From Pardosa pseudoannulata (lineage: Eukaryota; Arthropoda; Arachnida; Araneae; Lycosidae), in the NCBI GenBank assembly GCA_032207245.1, contig CM063501.1:85794065-85858064 (forward strand): 64,000 bases of DNA, given 5' to 3'. Under the pieces are notes generated by a model. The model saw nothing but the letters and a program-made list of their open reading frames with translations. It was not told the origin of the DNA and made no database searches. Made by a program: the position numbers and the translations under genes. This document shows, in pieces, positions 37,276 through 47,955 of this stretch (position 1 is its first letter; every line of letters starts with the position of its first letter).

Positions 37276-38178
37276 ACAGGGCTATAACTAGGTCCTTTAG
37301 CGCCCTTGGCAAAAAACTGGTCTGTATCCCTACCACCATATTATAGTGAGAAAATATGTAAACGTTATTTTTTTTCTATCATATATTCAGAATAAGCTAG
37401 CAAAATGTTTTATTAATTCTTAAAATGTTCCTAATACATTAATTTTTAATTTTACTTCTATTTTTACCTTATTAATACTTAAATATTTTTAAACTCTTTG
37501 CAAGTATTATTTTGCTAATAAGCTGAATAGTTTTTTTAGGGGAATATTTTTTTTATTTAAACGTTGAATTTTCCTAGAAAATTGGTGAATTTCTAAATAT
37601 AATTTTGTTTTAATAACTTTAAAATTTAAAACGAATACCCGGATTTGTATTAAGGCATATTATTTTGTTAATTCTTAAAATGTTCCTAGTACATTAATTT
37701 TTAATTTTTCTTCTATTTTTACATTATTAATACTTACATATTTTTAAACTTTTTGCAAGTATTATTTTGCTTATAAACTGAATAGTTTTTTTAGGGGAAT
37801 ATTTTTTATTTGAACGTTAAATTTTCATAGAAAATTGGTGAATTTCTAAATATAATTTTGTTTTAATAACTTTAGAATTTAAAACGAATACCCGAATTTG
37901 AATTAAGGCATATTAGGAGTATTTGGTAAACATTTTGTAAGAATATATAACAAGTTTAGCCTCTAGAAGCATTTTAAAAAATTAAAAAATTCTTTAAAAA
38001 AATAATTTATAAACACATTGGATTTTATAATAAAAAAAACTATTTTTCAGCTTTTTCTTATAACTACTCGGGGCGAATCATTCTCTTTCGGATCCCATTT
38101 CCTTCATAATACGGTGCCCCTAAAACTGATGCGCCAGTATTTGGTGCCACCTTTGCCACGCCCTAGTTATGGCCCTGT
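37276..38178. mobile_element. TIR DNA transposon (903 bp) with 10-bp target duplication
   Basis: The ends are 'acagggctataactagg' and 'cctagttatggccctgt', an inverted repeat with one mismatch in 17. They are flanked by 'aaatgaatga' on both sides (37266-37275 and 38179-38188). The ACAGGGC start suggests hAT or Mutator type. An 8-bp duplication plus chance matches, or a true 9-10 bp one, cannot be told apart. Non-coding. Confidence 0.88.
37416..37925. repeat. 255-bp tandem duplication inside the TIR element
   Basis: Two head-to-tail units start at 'attcttaaaatgttcct' (37416 and 37671) and run through 'acgaataccc..atttg.attaaggcatatta'. They differ by scattered substitutions and small deletions, so the duplication is not recent. 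Confidence 0.9.
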
Positions 38179-38400
38179 AAATGAATGATAACTTTGTACA
38201 GTCTCTCTCCACAGTACCGATTAAGCAGACAATTCAAGACGTCATTTGTTCTGTCACGTTTAAACAAAGATCGGCTTCATACTATTTCTATAAAAATATA
38301 ATTCGATTTTTTAAAATCAGTTAAATTAAAAATTAGCTGTTTCTCCCTAAATATCTAAGTAAGTGCGTGCTTATACATTCGTCTTTCCTTCCAACTCTTG

Positions 38401-38569
38401 AGGCCGAAAGATGACTGTTAGAGTGTTGCTCTTCGTTACCGGAGCTCGAGTTTTCGAATCCCGCTGGTGGCAGGGATGTTCGTAGACGTTCGGAATCGGC
38501 TTTAAACAGTAGGTCCCAGTCTCATTAGACCTCATGTAGCAAAACAGTAGACCGTAAGGCTTCAAAGCA
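38401..38569 (+). repeat. tRNA-derived SINE (family 1)
   Basis: It has a diverged head ('ggccgaaagatgactgttag') and B box 'ttttcgaatcccg', then the family body and the tail 'cagtagaccgtaaggcttc'. Confidence 0.8.
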
Positions 38570-38583
38570 AACTAACTCCTGAG

Positions 38584-39302
38584 TTTGGTTTGGAGTGCTA
38601 CGGTCTACTTTTTGCAACACGAGGGCTAATGAGACCGGGACCTACTGCTTAAAGCCGATTCCGAACGGCTACGAACATCCATGCCATAGTGGGATTTGAA
38701 CCCACGAACTCCGGTTCTGAAGGCCAGCACTGTAATAGTCGCGTCCGTCTCTGTCGATGGTCGGGCGAACTTTTATTCTTTTGGTTCATTGTAAGGCGCC
38801 GACCATTTTCAAAGCGCCTAACAATTGTGAAACGGCTTAATGGTCCTTTTGACACACGGACTATTAGAAGTGTCAAATCTGCCGTTTTGTCATCGACCGA
38901 CAAAGGAAGAAATTGTTTTTGTGTGACTCGACTTCTTCAAGGGCGAAGGTTAAAAGGGGGGGGGGTCGCTCTCCCCTGGAACCGAGGTTTCCTGTTGGAA
39001 CAAAAAAAGACGGGAAGGACTCCCGAGTGGTTTTGCAAAATGAGAGGTGGCTGAGAATGAGCTCTTCTCTCAACGATTATACTGATAGTTTTCTTTAAAA
39101 TGTTTTTCTTTGTTGTTGAATAAATCAACGTTGTTAAGTTTTGCACTGCTCTCTTCGGTGATTCTTTTCGTCTCCCGTTCCTGCTCCATTTTCGAGACCC
39201 ATGCAGGTCATAACCAACTGACCGACGATATCGGAGATAGGACGCTCGCGGACCGCTCGGCGCATTATAACAAGCACCCTAACCATTCGGCCATCGTCCA
39301 GC
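38584..39302 (-). repeat. tRNA-derived SINE (family 1) split by a solo LTR
   Basis: The SINE occupies 38584-38730 and 39278-39302 on the minus strand. Its own 14-bp target duplication 'aactaactcctgag' is at 38570-38583 and 39303-39316. The body stops at 'aggccagcac' and resumes at 'cctaaccattcggccat' after the LTR. Confidence 0.95.
38731..39272. mobile_element. Solo LTR (542 bp)
   Basis: It starts TG ('tgtaatagtcg') and ends CA ('gcattataaca'), flanked by the exact 5-bp duplication 'agcac' (38726-38730 and 39273-39277). It contains a polyadenylation-type hexamer 'aataaa' at about 39119-39124 and is richer in GC than the host DNA. No internal retroelement genes flank it. This is the scar of LTR-LTR recombination. 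Gypsy, BEL or Copia origin is undetermined; 5-bp duplications fit all of these. Confidence 0.92.
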
Positions 39303-39316
39303 AACTAACTCCTGAG

Positions 39317-39931
39317 AATAGCTATTAACATAGGTGGTGATGGACATTCGTTCATTAGCTAATATAGGCGACCATCCACGGTATTCCTACTAAATTATTC
39401 TTAAAATTTTATTTTGATTACATAATTGTGCCTTTAGTTTTATCTTGATTACGTTATTTTACTTTGTCTTCGCTGTTTTTCCTTTCTTGCTATTTATCAG
39501 TAGTAATTCAAATAAACTGACACTGTTGAGAGACTTTCTTTAAAATTCAATTGTTTGGTGTATAATAGATTTTTTTTTCGTTTTTAAAATCAATCTTTTA
39601 GAAAATGTAAAGTAGTTAACGCTATAAGAATTTTAATTATTTTGCTTAAGCATTAAAAAAAAGTTATTTTTCTGTTTTGAATGTTTACTTTCTCGTGTTT
39701 ATTCTTACATTTAAAATGTACAAATAGCCATAGACTCGTAGAAATGTATTTTATAACAGCTAGGTTTCCAACTAAACTGAAATGACAATTATAAAATTAA
39801 GGTATTCGTCTACGTTGAAAAAGTCCTTTTTTGCTAAAAATCATAATTTGTTTTTATTATTTCTCTATTGTAAAATTTCAACTTTTAGGCTTCTGTATCT
39901 GTTTTTGTTTTGTCTCTATGGCATTTCAAGG
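39317..39931. other. Gene-free stretch
   Basis: AT-rich. Nothing recognised. Confidence 0.45.
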
Positions 39932-40222
39932 CTCCTCCACACTATGGTCCACTGCAAGCCATCATCACCGTCTGGAGGGGCTTTGGCTTATCGTGGCTGA
40001 TGGCGGCAGACGATAAAATAGCCTTGGCGGACGATGGCTTCGGAGGCTCTTTTTCTCCAAAGATCAAAGGCAGCCAAATGCGCTACTAAAGTGCGCAGTA
40101 AACCCTATGGACGAATCAATGCGCTCAGCTCATTTAGTGGCCCAGCGTATGGATGCAACCCGTGAACCATCGTTCGAGGTCACCACCAGGAAGTGGTGAA
40201 CAACTGGCCATAGTGTGGAGGC
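39932..40222 (+). mobile_element. MITE family M, copy 2
   Basis: The ends 'cctccacactatggtc' and 'ggccatagtgtggagg' form an inverted repeat. The interior matches copy 1 closely ('tctccaaagatcaaaggc'). Confidence 0.85.
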
Positions 40223-41149
40223 TATATTAAAGAAAGGTGACAGCTGTCAAAACAAAACGGAAGTAGCGACTTCGGAACCGGAAGTTGTGAATTTAAAGCC
40301 TTTTAAAGAGCATTTTTTGAACAAAACTTTTTAAATTTTCCTGAAGATTAATTTAAACATTTTTCTAGCATTTTTAATAATTAGCAACTTGGCAATTAGA
40401 AAGTTTTGAAGCAAGAAAGTGTGGGGAATTTTAAACATGTATCTTAATTTTTCAATAGTTAAAGTTGCTTTCATAAACTTCAAATGCGTTTTCCTCAGAA
40501 CGGTATTTTTAATAAAACGTTGAAACTTGAAACGTCATTTCTCAAAACTTTCTTAAAATATTTTATTGAAAATTATTATGAATGCTTTTGATAGTATTTT
40601 CTAGTAAATGACCTGAAAGCTTTAAATTTGGATGATTTTTAATGATGTTACACACATTGTTAGATATAAATGTACTGAAAATTTGTTAAAAATTCAGTGT
40701 GTATGATTTTGAAGGACCAACATTTTCTACCAAATGTAAATTAAGCGAAGATTTTAGGTAATTCCCTATTCCAGTGTATAAGAAATGTGTTGCATCAAAA
40801 AATATTAAAATAATTTATTAAAAAAATTAGACCTTTTGAAAAAACCCGATTTATTTACTAAATTTTCTTCATTTATTAGAAATTTTATAAAAACTTCTCC
40901 AGGAATAATTTTTTTAGTGCAATTCTCTATGATAATATAAAAAATAAATGTAAAAATGTAAAAACATGAACTAGTTTCTACGTTTAAAGAAAAAAGTTCT
41001 CTGAACGTAGACGGATACCTTAAGCAAATGACCAAACTGTTTTATCACATAAACCATGCATATTATTGCATACTAGTACATGTGTTCTATTTTACAAAAA
41101 TTAGCCTATTATGACAGAATAACCCGAAAATTATTTATATACTTACAGT
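40223..41149. other. Gene-free stretch
   Basis: AT-rich intronic DNA with no supportable feature. The minus frame at 40805-41035 is AT-driven. Confidence 0.45.
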
Positions 41150-41374
41150 CGGGCTCTCGAGTCCTTAAAAATTCGAAACCTCTGAATTAAAGCATTCCAC
41201 CTTTCGTTACTCAAACCAGCGAATTCGAATCCTACTGTAAACATAGTTCGAATGCTGCCCTCGGATCTTTTCAAGTTGGAAACCCCTGAGTTAGAGCTTG
41301 GCCGCCTTTCGTTACTCGAGCCAGCGGATTCGAATCCCACTGCAAACAGTTCCAATGTGGCTCACGTACGCATT
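41150..41374 (+). repeat. Tandem tRNA-like SINE fragments
   Basis: Two head-to-tail units contain 'cctttcgttactc' and a B-box-like 'cgaattcgaatcc' or 'cggattcgaatccc'. A third unit resumes at 41557. The units resemble a tRNA-type SINE head of a family distinct from family 1. Confidence 0.65.
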
Positions 41375-41388
41375 CAAGTTGGAAACCC

Positions 41389-41556
41389 AACGATGGCCGA
41401 ATAGTTAGGAAGCTGATCTTCTGTACTGGAGTTCCTGGGTTCGAATCCCATTGTGACATGGTTGTTCGTAGCCGTTTGCGGTCAGCTTTAAGCAGTAGGT
41501 CCCGATCTTACTAGACTTTTTGTATTGCTTCCGTAGCAATCTAATCCAAACCAAAC
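41389..41556 (+). repeat. tRNA-derived SINE (family 1), nested, with TSD
   Basis: Full-length copy inserted into the tandem SINE block. Target duplication is 'caagttggaaaccc' (41375-41388) versus 'caagttgggaatcc' (41557-41570), now diverged by two bases. Confidence 0.88.
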
Positions 41557-41710
41557 CAAGTTGGGAATCCCTGAGTTAGAACATTGCCGCCTTTTGTTAC
41601 TGGGGCCAGAGGATTTGAATCCCACTACAAACATGGATGCTCACAGCCGTTTGGAATCGTTTTTAAGCATTAGGAACCTGTCTAATGAGCTGTGTATATC
41701 GAAAATATTG
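41557..41710 (+). repeat. Third tRNA-like unit with family-1-like body
   Basis: It has 'ccttttgttactgg' and 'gaggatttgaatccc', then 'acatggatgctcacagccgt' and 'gtctaatgagctgtg', a diverged family-1-type body. It lies about 190 bp upstream of the terminal astacin exon. Confidence 0.6.
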
Positions 41711-41897
41711 ACTGAAGAACAACAAATTAAACAAAACCTAAACCAATCTTCTTCCGTACTGGGAAAAAAAAAAGTCTCTAGAGTGAGATATCAATATTCT
41801 AAATGGGTACTCAGCACTAGAATAAAATCTCCTTATTCTAGTTCACAATCTTTCTTTTTTTAAAATTCTTAGCCTGTGTCAAGATTTCCCGTTTCAG

Positions 41898-42124
41898 GTT
41901 ATTTGGGCAATTTCCGGAAGCTCAATCCCAAGCAAAATTCTCTGTTGACACCTTTCGACTACGACTCCATTATGATTTATGGTAATTATGCCTTTTCCAA
42001 AGATGGATCCTCGAAAACCATGGAGGCCAGGAATGGGCAAGAACTTCTGGATCCATTCAGAAAAACTTCTCTGACGGAATCTGACATCCGACGTATCCGA
42101 TTACTTTACAAGTGTGACACTTAA
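41898..42124 (+). CDS. Astacin exon D: Met-turn, last cysteine and stop
   Basis: The acceptor 'cgtttcag' precedes 41898; two bases complete Gly129, followed by 74 codons and TAA. 'GNFRKL' is the usual segment after the zinc site. 'YDSIMIYGNYAFS' is the Met-turn with Met154 and the fifth zinc ligand Tyr156. The family normally has His between that Met and Tyr (SxMHY); here it is Ile. The exon ends 'TESDIRRIRLLYKCDT', giving Cys201, the partner of Cys46. No extra domain follows. Candidate polyadenylation hexamers lie far downstream ('aataaa' at 43412); none is convincing near the stop. Confidence 0.96.
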
Positions 42125-43618
42125 TCGGTTGCAATTATTTATTTTAACCCTTTCGCTCACTTGAACTGTAAATCATCATCCTAATTCAAGTAATAAGCAA
42201 TACTGTCAATGACATAGCAAGGTTTGGTGGTGCATAGTGCAAAGTTTTAAACTTATCACTCCAAGTCAGCCAAAATACAAAAAGTTTTATTCAGAAAGTA
42301 ATGTTTTTATTCAGTTGGTTAACTGCCTTAACTCATCTCATCTGCCTCTTAACCCGCTGTCGATCCTTAAATTGTTTCACCACTTGGAGGAAAGGGTGGT
42401 ACCTCCCTCGTTAAAAAACTACGATCTAAATGGGTTTTTTTTAACTGTTGCTTTGCTTAACCTTTAACTGCTACTGTGTTATCTCGCATATTTCATCCCT
42501 AATCATTTAATATCATTTTTTCCTTTCCATTTTCATTCCTTTTTTAAAATGTATGCCTGATAAATGCTCTGAAAAGAGTACACCGAAATGTCTCATAATT
42601 TAAAATTAAATATATTTGTCTCGGTTTTATTTTAAAAAGGTAAAGACATCATTCTAGAGAATATATTGTTCTATCATGCAGTATAATTTGTTTAAAGAAC
42701 TCTAAAAATTCCAGACGCTCAGAGGGAATTTTATTTCCCATAGGTTAACATGAAGCTGGAGGAAACAATTATAACAGGTACAGTCCCATCTTAAGCGTAG
42801 AGTGATGGAATACTATTAACAATTTATCAAATTTTCGGTTATTCTTTATTTATAATTTTGTCATTTGGATCAACATTATACGAACTTTTGAGCCTCGCAC
42901 GTAAATTTACCTTTTCGGTAAGTACAATGAATGAAAACGTGACAAAAGCTTTATCTCTTATAAAGATTCGCTTTCCAGTACGACGTTTACATATAATTAT
43001 AAATGGCCTCCTGCAATGTTTAGAGGAGAGCTGATCGCTAGATGACAGGCTGTAATATTCAAACTTGTTTAAATTGCATGCTTGTTTTTCTGTGCAGCCT
43101 ATAGTAGCTTAAGATTTAAGATATTCATCTATGTATATTCAACAGGAATGGCTTGGGCATTAATGGGCTAAAGATTAATTCACATCCTTTCCCCCCTCCC
43201 CAACCGTTTGTGTCTCGCATGAGACTCCTTAAATTTAACATGTAGGACAAATTTCCTTTTATTTTCTATTCTCTTTATCTAGATTTATTTTCTTGGATTT
43301 TTATACAATTACTGAGCGAGAGGGTTAAATAAGTGCTAGCGTTATGTTGGCAGTGTTAAAAGTGAAACTTTGTTATCAATGTTATAGAAAAGTTCTGGTA
43401 CGTTTATCAAAAATAAATGATCATTTGTGATTTTTCTGTGTTTTTCATTATTTTCTGGATTATGCAAGTGAGATTGAAGGTCCATTTCTCTTTAAGTACT
43501 CCTATAGGTTCCTATTGTAATGTCACTAGATCCTCGGGTACCGTGTGGGTGTCGAAGTGGTTATGACACGACGTACAGCTTAGAACAATAACAACGTTTG
43601 TTCTTGATTAAATAGAAA
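42125..43618. other. Astacin 3' flank
   Basis: This may include the 3' UTR. The nearest canonical hexamer I see is 'aataaa' at 43412-43417; 'attaaa' occurs at about 42604. No downstream GU-rich element stands out. The 3' end is undetermined. Confidence 0.4.
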
Positions 43619-43656
43619 TTGTGTACAAATTTTCCGAATGGAAAATTTGTACACAA
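43619..43656. other. 17-bp perfect inverted repeat with 4-nt loop
   Basis: 'ttgtgtacaaattttcc' (43619-43635) and its exact reverse complement (43640-43656) flank 'gaat'. It marks the left edge of a CpG-richer block. Confidence 0.9.
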
Positions 43657-44185
43657 CGCAGGTGAGCTGGTACGGACCTAAAAGTCCCATGCTTCGAGGC
43701 GAACCTAAAAAACAATCTGTGGTCATGTGCCGACAGATAAACCGTTGTACAGAGGTACAACTGGGACTCCTTGAGTTCCACACAAAACTGGAGAAAGGCT
43801 CTCCAAACAACCAACCTCCACTCGTCTATTCCGTAGGGCAACTCTCCGACGAAAAACTCGAGCCGCCTGACGTCACCTTTCGCCTCTTCTCATTGGCTTT
43901 TCCTTCCCACGTCGCCCTCCTACTAGCCTCCAATTCTTGCTTTAGTTGGCGCCTCACAGTCTAACATTTCGGCTTCGCGTCCGACCTTCTAATCACCTCG
44001 GACATCTCAAGGCGTGTGGAAGCGAAAACCCTTTGTAGTATAGTGTCAAAAACCCTGACAGAAAATCGACTTGGCCTGGGCTTTAACAAAACCCCTTTGT
44101 GAAGCCAATGGGGTGTAGCGACGTCACACTATCTATATTAATGCACTTTATATAAGAGGTTTGCCCTTATCACTGAAGCAAAACA
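43657..44185. other. GC/CpG-richer block with TATA-like motif, possible LTR or promoter
   Basis: About 500 bp has clearly raised G+C. It includes 'gcctgacgtcacc' (CRE-like), 'ctcattggc' (inverted CCAAT) and, at its right side, 'ctttatataagagg' (44150-44163), a good TATA box followed by ordinary sequence. No gene was recognised downstream on the plus strand. A retroelement LTR is the likelier source, but TG/CA ends with a target duplication were not found. Confidence 0.35.
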
Positions 44186-44931
44186 ATACAGTAGCTAGAA
44201 ATTTTTTGTGTAGGGGGAGACTACGGAAATTTAAGTTACGAAGGTTATTAAAAGTATATATACTGCTATTACTACTGTTTGTCAATACCGCTGAACATTA
44301 TTAAACATATTTTATTGCTGTAAATAATCGGAAGAACCAAAAATTAACAAGAACAAAAAAAGAAAATCAACACTTATGTGTATCAACTCAGAAATTGAAC
44401 ACAGAAATATAAACACAAAAATTGAAGATACAAATACTTTTTTTCCTACTTAGGAGCAATAGTTAGTACCACAGAAGAAACTCATGAAGATGTTGCCTTC
44501 TGATCAACTGAAGGAAAGCAATACAGAGACCTCGCAACCCCTTCAGGATCTTAAATATAAAGTTTGGACTTCTTGAGCACTAACAACCAAATTGAAACTA
44601 CAAATTTTTAATTCAAGTGTAAAATCAGATTTCTTTTATGTGTGTGAAACTTGAAAATTGACTAAACTGCAAGAGAATAGTTTGAACATCTTCCAAACTA
44701 AAACCCTTTACAAGATATTTAAAACTTTTTTACCTTAATATTATTTCAAATGAGCAGTTGTATAAAAAGTCTAAAACAAGGTATCTATTTGAAGAAAGTA
44801 ACACAGAAGAGAAAAATGGCTGAACGCATTTTAAGAATGTCTGCTAATGAATTCTCCGTAGCCCCCACCTGGACACCAGAGGGAAAAGAAAGCGGTGGAG
44901 ACCGAACCTGATATAGTGAAGAATGTTATGT
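44186..44931. other. Gene-free stretch
   Basis: AT-rich. Nothing recognised. Confidence 0.45.
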
Positions 44932-45184
44932 AGCCTTCCCACTATGGCCAATTGTTCACCACTTTTTGATGGTGACCTTGGATGATGGTCTACCAGTTGC
45001 ATCCACACAGTGGGCCACTAAAGGAGCCGATCGCGTGGATTCGTCCATAGGGTCAACTGCTCACTTTAGTTGCGCATCTAGCTGCTTTTGATCTTTGGAG
45101 AAAAACCGCTTTCCAAGCAATAGTCGAATTCGATAAGCCATAATCCATCCAGACGGTGGTAATGGCTTGCAGTGGGGAGGGGCC
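44932..45184 (-). mobile_element. MITE family M, copy 3
   Basis: This is the minus-strand relative of copies 1 and 2, with 'cactatggccaattgttcac' at the plus-strand left. The right TIR is eroded ('gcagtggggagg'). Confidence 0.8.
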
Positions 45185-45340
45185 TTTAGAGAACGAGAGA
45201 AACCAATTTGGATGCTGCAGTTGGGACTTGGCAAGGTAGGCTGCCTCGGGTTACAAGAGATGGTAGACAAGACTAGAAGCCTTAAGCACCAATAGTGTGT
45301 AAAAATAATTGTGATAATACACACACATGTACTTACGAAG

Positions 45341-45775
45341 GGTGATCAAAAAGTGAAATTACAAAGCTCGCAATGAAACGTGTACATTTTATTTTATACA
45401 AATATTTCAATGGATACAGTAGCATCTAAAACTTTACGGACTTATACAAATCCAAGCTGTCTTCAAAATATGAAAACTAAAATTAACCATGTAATAAATG
45501 ATCCAGATAGAAAGAAACTACATTATTATATTTTTCCGGTAGTATTAAGGAGGATGAGAAAATTAGCTCCGGCTTTGTTGCCATATAAGATTATTGTATA
45601 GTTAAACGGGAAAAGAAAAATAATTAAATTTAAATTCAGTATACTAATCAATATTTTCCTTGTTAAAACTGTTTCAAATAGAAGTAAGGATACAATTTTT
45701 ACTATGGGGTGATCAAAAAGAACGGTTACCAAAGACTGGAAGGAAATGTGTACATTTTATTTCATACAGCCAATA
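45341..45775 (+). repeat. Duplicated DNA-transposon 5' end ('gggtgatcaaaaag')
   Basis: Two direct copies of the same terminal sequence lie at 45341-45405 and 45707-45772. Both run 'gggtgatcaaaaag' then a variable stretch then 'gtgtacattttattt'. The sequence between them is AT-rich and non-coding. They are probably two insertions or a tandem duplication of a Tc1/mariner-like end. Confidence 0.55.
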
Positions 45776-45835
45776 ATTGTTTTTTTTTTTTTTAGCTATG
45801 CGAGATACATACATACGTACATAGATCAAATCGAT

Positions 45836-46012
45836 ATTGGCATAACCAAATAGCTAGGGCGCTTCTATTTGACATAGGGGGTTGTGGGTTCTAATTCCAT
45901 TGCTAGTAGGAATGTTCATAGCTGTTTAAAATTAGCTTCAAGCAATATGCCCTAGTCTCATTAGCACTCGTATAGAAAAATAGTAAACCATATCGCTCCA
46001 AATCAAATCGAA
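45836..46012 (+). repeat. tRNA-derived SINE (family 1), old copy
   Basis: The head 'aaccaaatagctagggcgct', B box 'gggttctaattcc' and body 'tctcattagcactcgt' are diverged. Possible duplication 'atcaaatcga' on both sides. Confidence 0.75.
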
Positions 46013-46020
46013 ACTAGTTA

Positions 46021-46210
46021 AATTCATTCGGGAGTGGTCGAAATGGATATTTTAAGTTTTAAAATTACCTGGTATGTATGTACAGACGAAAAGACGAAAG
46101 TAGTAAAAATTGATTCAGACATAGTCAAACTGGATATTTATGTTGAAACAAACACCGAAATCGTATGAGATTACAAATACTTCCTTCACTTCGTACAATG
46201 AAGTAATAAG
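46021..46210 (+). repeat. Retroposon-tail-like repeat
   Basis: It ends in 'acttccttcacttcgtac' followed by 'aatgaagtaa', a short hairpin-forming end related to the complement of 28806-29000. No coding. Confidence 0.4.
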
Positions 46211-46364
46211 ATCAGGAGAAACTTCAACGCCACAATAGAATTTTAAAACAATTAGTTATTTGCCACACATAACAAAGATTTCAAAACCGGTGCAAATCAA
46301 TTGTTCTAAGTTTTGGATTTAAAAAATTACACTTTAAACTTTTTTCCTTAAAAGTTTATATATA

Positions 46365-47953
46365 CCGGGTAATCCAAAAGTCAGGACGAACTTTAAAAAT
46401 GAATAACTCGAAAACAAACCAAGATACAAAGATACTGTTTGTACCAAACGGATGGAAAAGAAACCGGGTTTTGTGTGGCAAAGAAAAAATATTGTTCTGT
46501 TGCGATCAACTGATGACGGTATAGTCTTTTATTGCACCATAAGATGATTTACAAATAAAAAGATGTTGACAATAAGTCAGCTTAATTACAGTTAATATTA
46601 GCAAATGTCTATCATTCAGAAATCTGGCTGTGAGACAATTCACCTAACCGTTCACAACATTTAGTAGCATTTCTTGCGTTATGGCAGACACAATTTGGCA
46701 CATCTTTCAGTGCTGCTAGTGATACCTGTTAATCGCACTACACTTTTGACTTTAAGAATCCCCACAGCCAAAAGCCATAGGGTGTCATATCAGGAGATGT
46801 TGGAGGCCATGTGTGATTAAAGTAGCGACTGATAATGTAATCCTCCCCAAGTGTTGAGAGTAGCAGGCGTTGCACACGCAGAGCAATATAAGGTAGTTCC
46901 CTATCTTGCATAAAGGTGACTCTTTGGAGTGCCTGTCACTCTTGCAGTTCAGGAATATTGTTGGTCTGTAAATGTTCTACATATCGCTGACCAGTGACAA
47001 GAGCTGTTTTGAAACCCGTTTATGTGACTTAATGGGAAAAAAAGAAAAAAAGAAAAAAGGGCCACTTATGAAATTAGCAGTGAAGCCACACCAGACTGTC
47101 ACTTTAGGCTGTTGCAAGGGTACCTCAACAAATGTATGTGAATTTTCTATGGTCCAGACTCGACAGTTGTGAGTGTTAACAGCACCAGAGAGTGTGAAAT
47201 GCATTTCATCTGTCCAAAGCACAGTGTGAAGCCAATAGTGCTGCTCTTCCTTCTTATTGAATACCAAATTTGTAAAACCTCTGCGAGAGTCGACGTCAGG
47301 AGGTTTCAGTTCTTGGCTATATTGCAACTTGTAGGGATACAGTTTTAGAGTTATTCGCAATGCTCTCCAGACACTTCTATACGACACTCTTGTCTGCCTC
47401 GAAACTTCTGGAGCACTGCATTCCCCATGTGCAACAACCGCCGATATGGATTGCTCTGTCTCCTCCACTGTCGTTGCAACAGCAGTGGCTGTCAGGGACG
47501 TCCACTTCTTTGACGTGATTCCAAAGAACCTGTAGCCTCAAATTTCTTCTTCATTTCTTTCAATGCAGAAGACGGTATTGGTCCTTTTCTATCTCACATA
47601 CCTTTCATGTAGCGATATGCTCTCGATGCCGCAATGGCACTTTCTGAATTCTTATAATACAGTTTAACTAAGAAGGCTTTCTCAACTATGGACAGCATTT
47701 CGATGTATACAAACTTCTATTATCATTACCTTCTGCAGTTGCTCCTTTTTATATCGTTTTGTTGCTTTGCATAATCCTACACCAGAAATCCGACAATGTC
47801 ATCTGTTGGTCGCCAACAGAACTATTTTCGTTTCATTGCCACACAAAACCCGGCTTCTTTTTCATCCGTTTGAAGGAAAGCACATCTTTTTTATCTTTAT
47901 TCGTTTTCGAATTATTTATTTATAAAGTTCGTCCTGACCTTTGGATCCTCCGG
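46365..47953 (-). mobile_element. Mariner-like element, DD37D type, 1589 bp
   Basis: The ends 'ccgggtaatccaaaagtc' and the complement of 'ccggaggatccaaaggtc' are flanked by TA (46363-46364 and 47954-47955). One transposase gene fills the element on the minus strand but carries a stop and at least two frameshifts. Both ends and the whole coding region are still present, so it is the most complete transposon in the window. Confidence 0.9.
46612..47698 (-). pseudogene. Mariner-like (DD37D) transposase, broken
   Basis: It starts at Met-Leu-Ser-Ile-Val-Glu-Lys-Ala (ATG at 47696-47698). The HTH-bearing N-terminus is interrupted by TGA at 47594-47596. A 163-codon frame (46977-47468) then carries 'VLWTDEMHFTLSGAVNTHNC' with the first catalytic Asp and 'KVTVWCGF'. 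Another frame shift leads to 'VTFMQDRELPY' (second Asp) and 'PPTSPDMTPYGFWLWG' (third Asp), and the frame ends at 46612. I count 37 residues between the second and third Asp. Breaks lie between 47468 and 47594 and near 46980. It is not functional. Confidence 0.9.
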
Positions 47954-47955
47954 TA

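Noticed and set aside
43580..43964. Overlapping 76 to 108-codon frames in the CpG-richer block
   Set aside because: Open on both strands at once because few stops occur in GC-rich DNA. No protein similarity was recognised.
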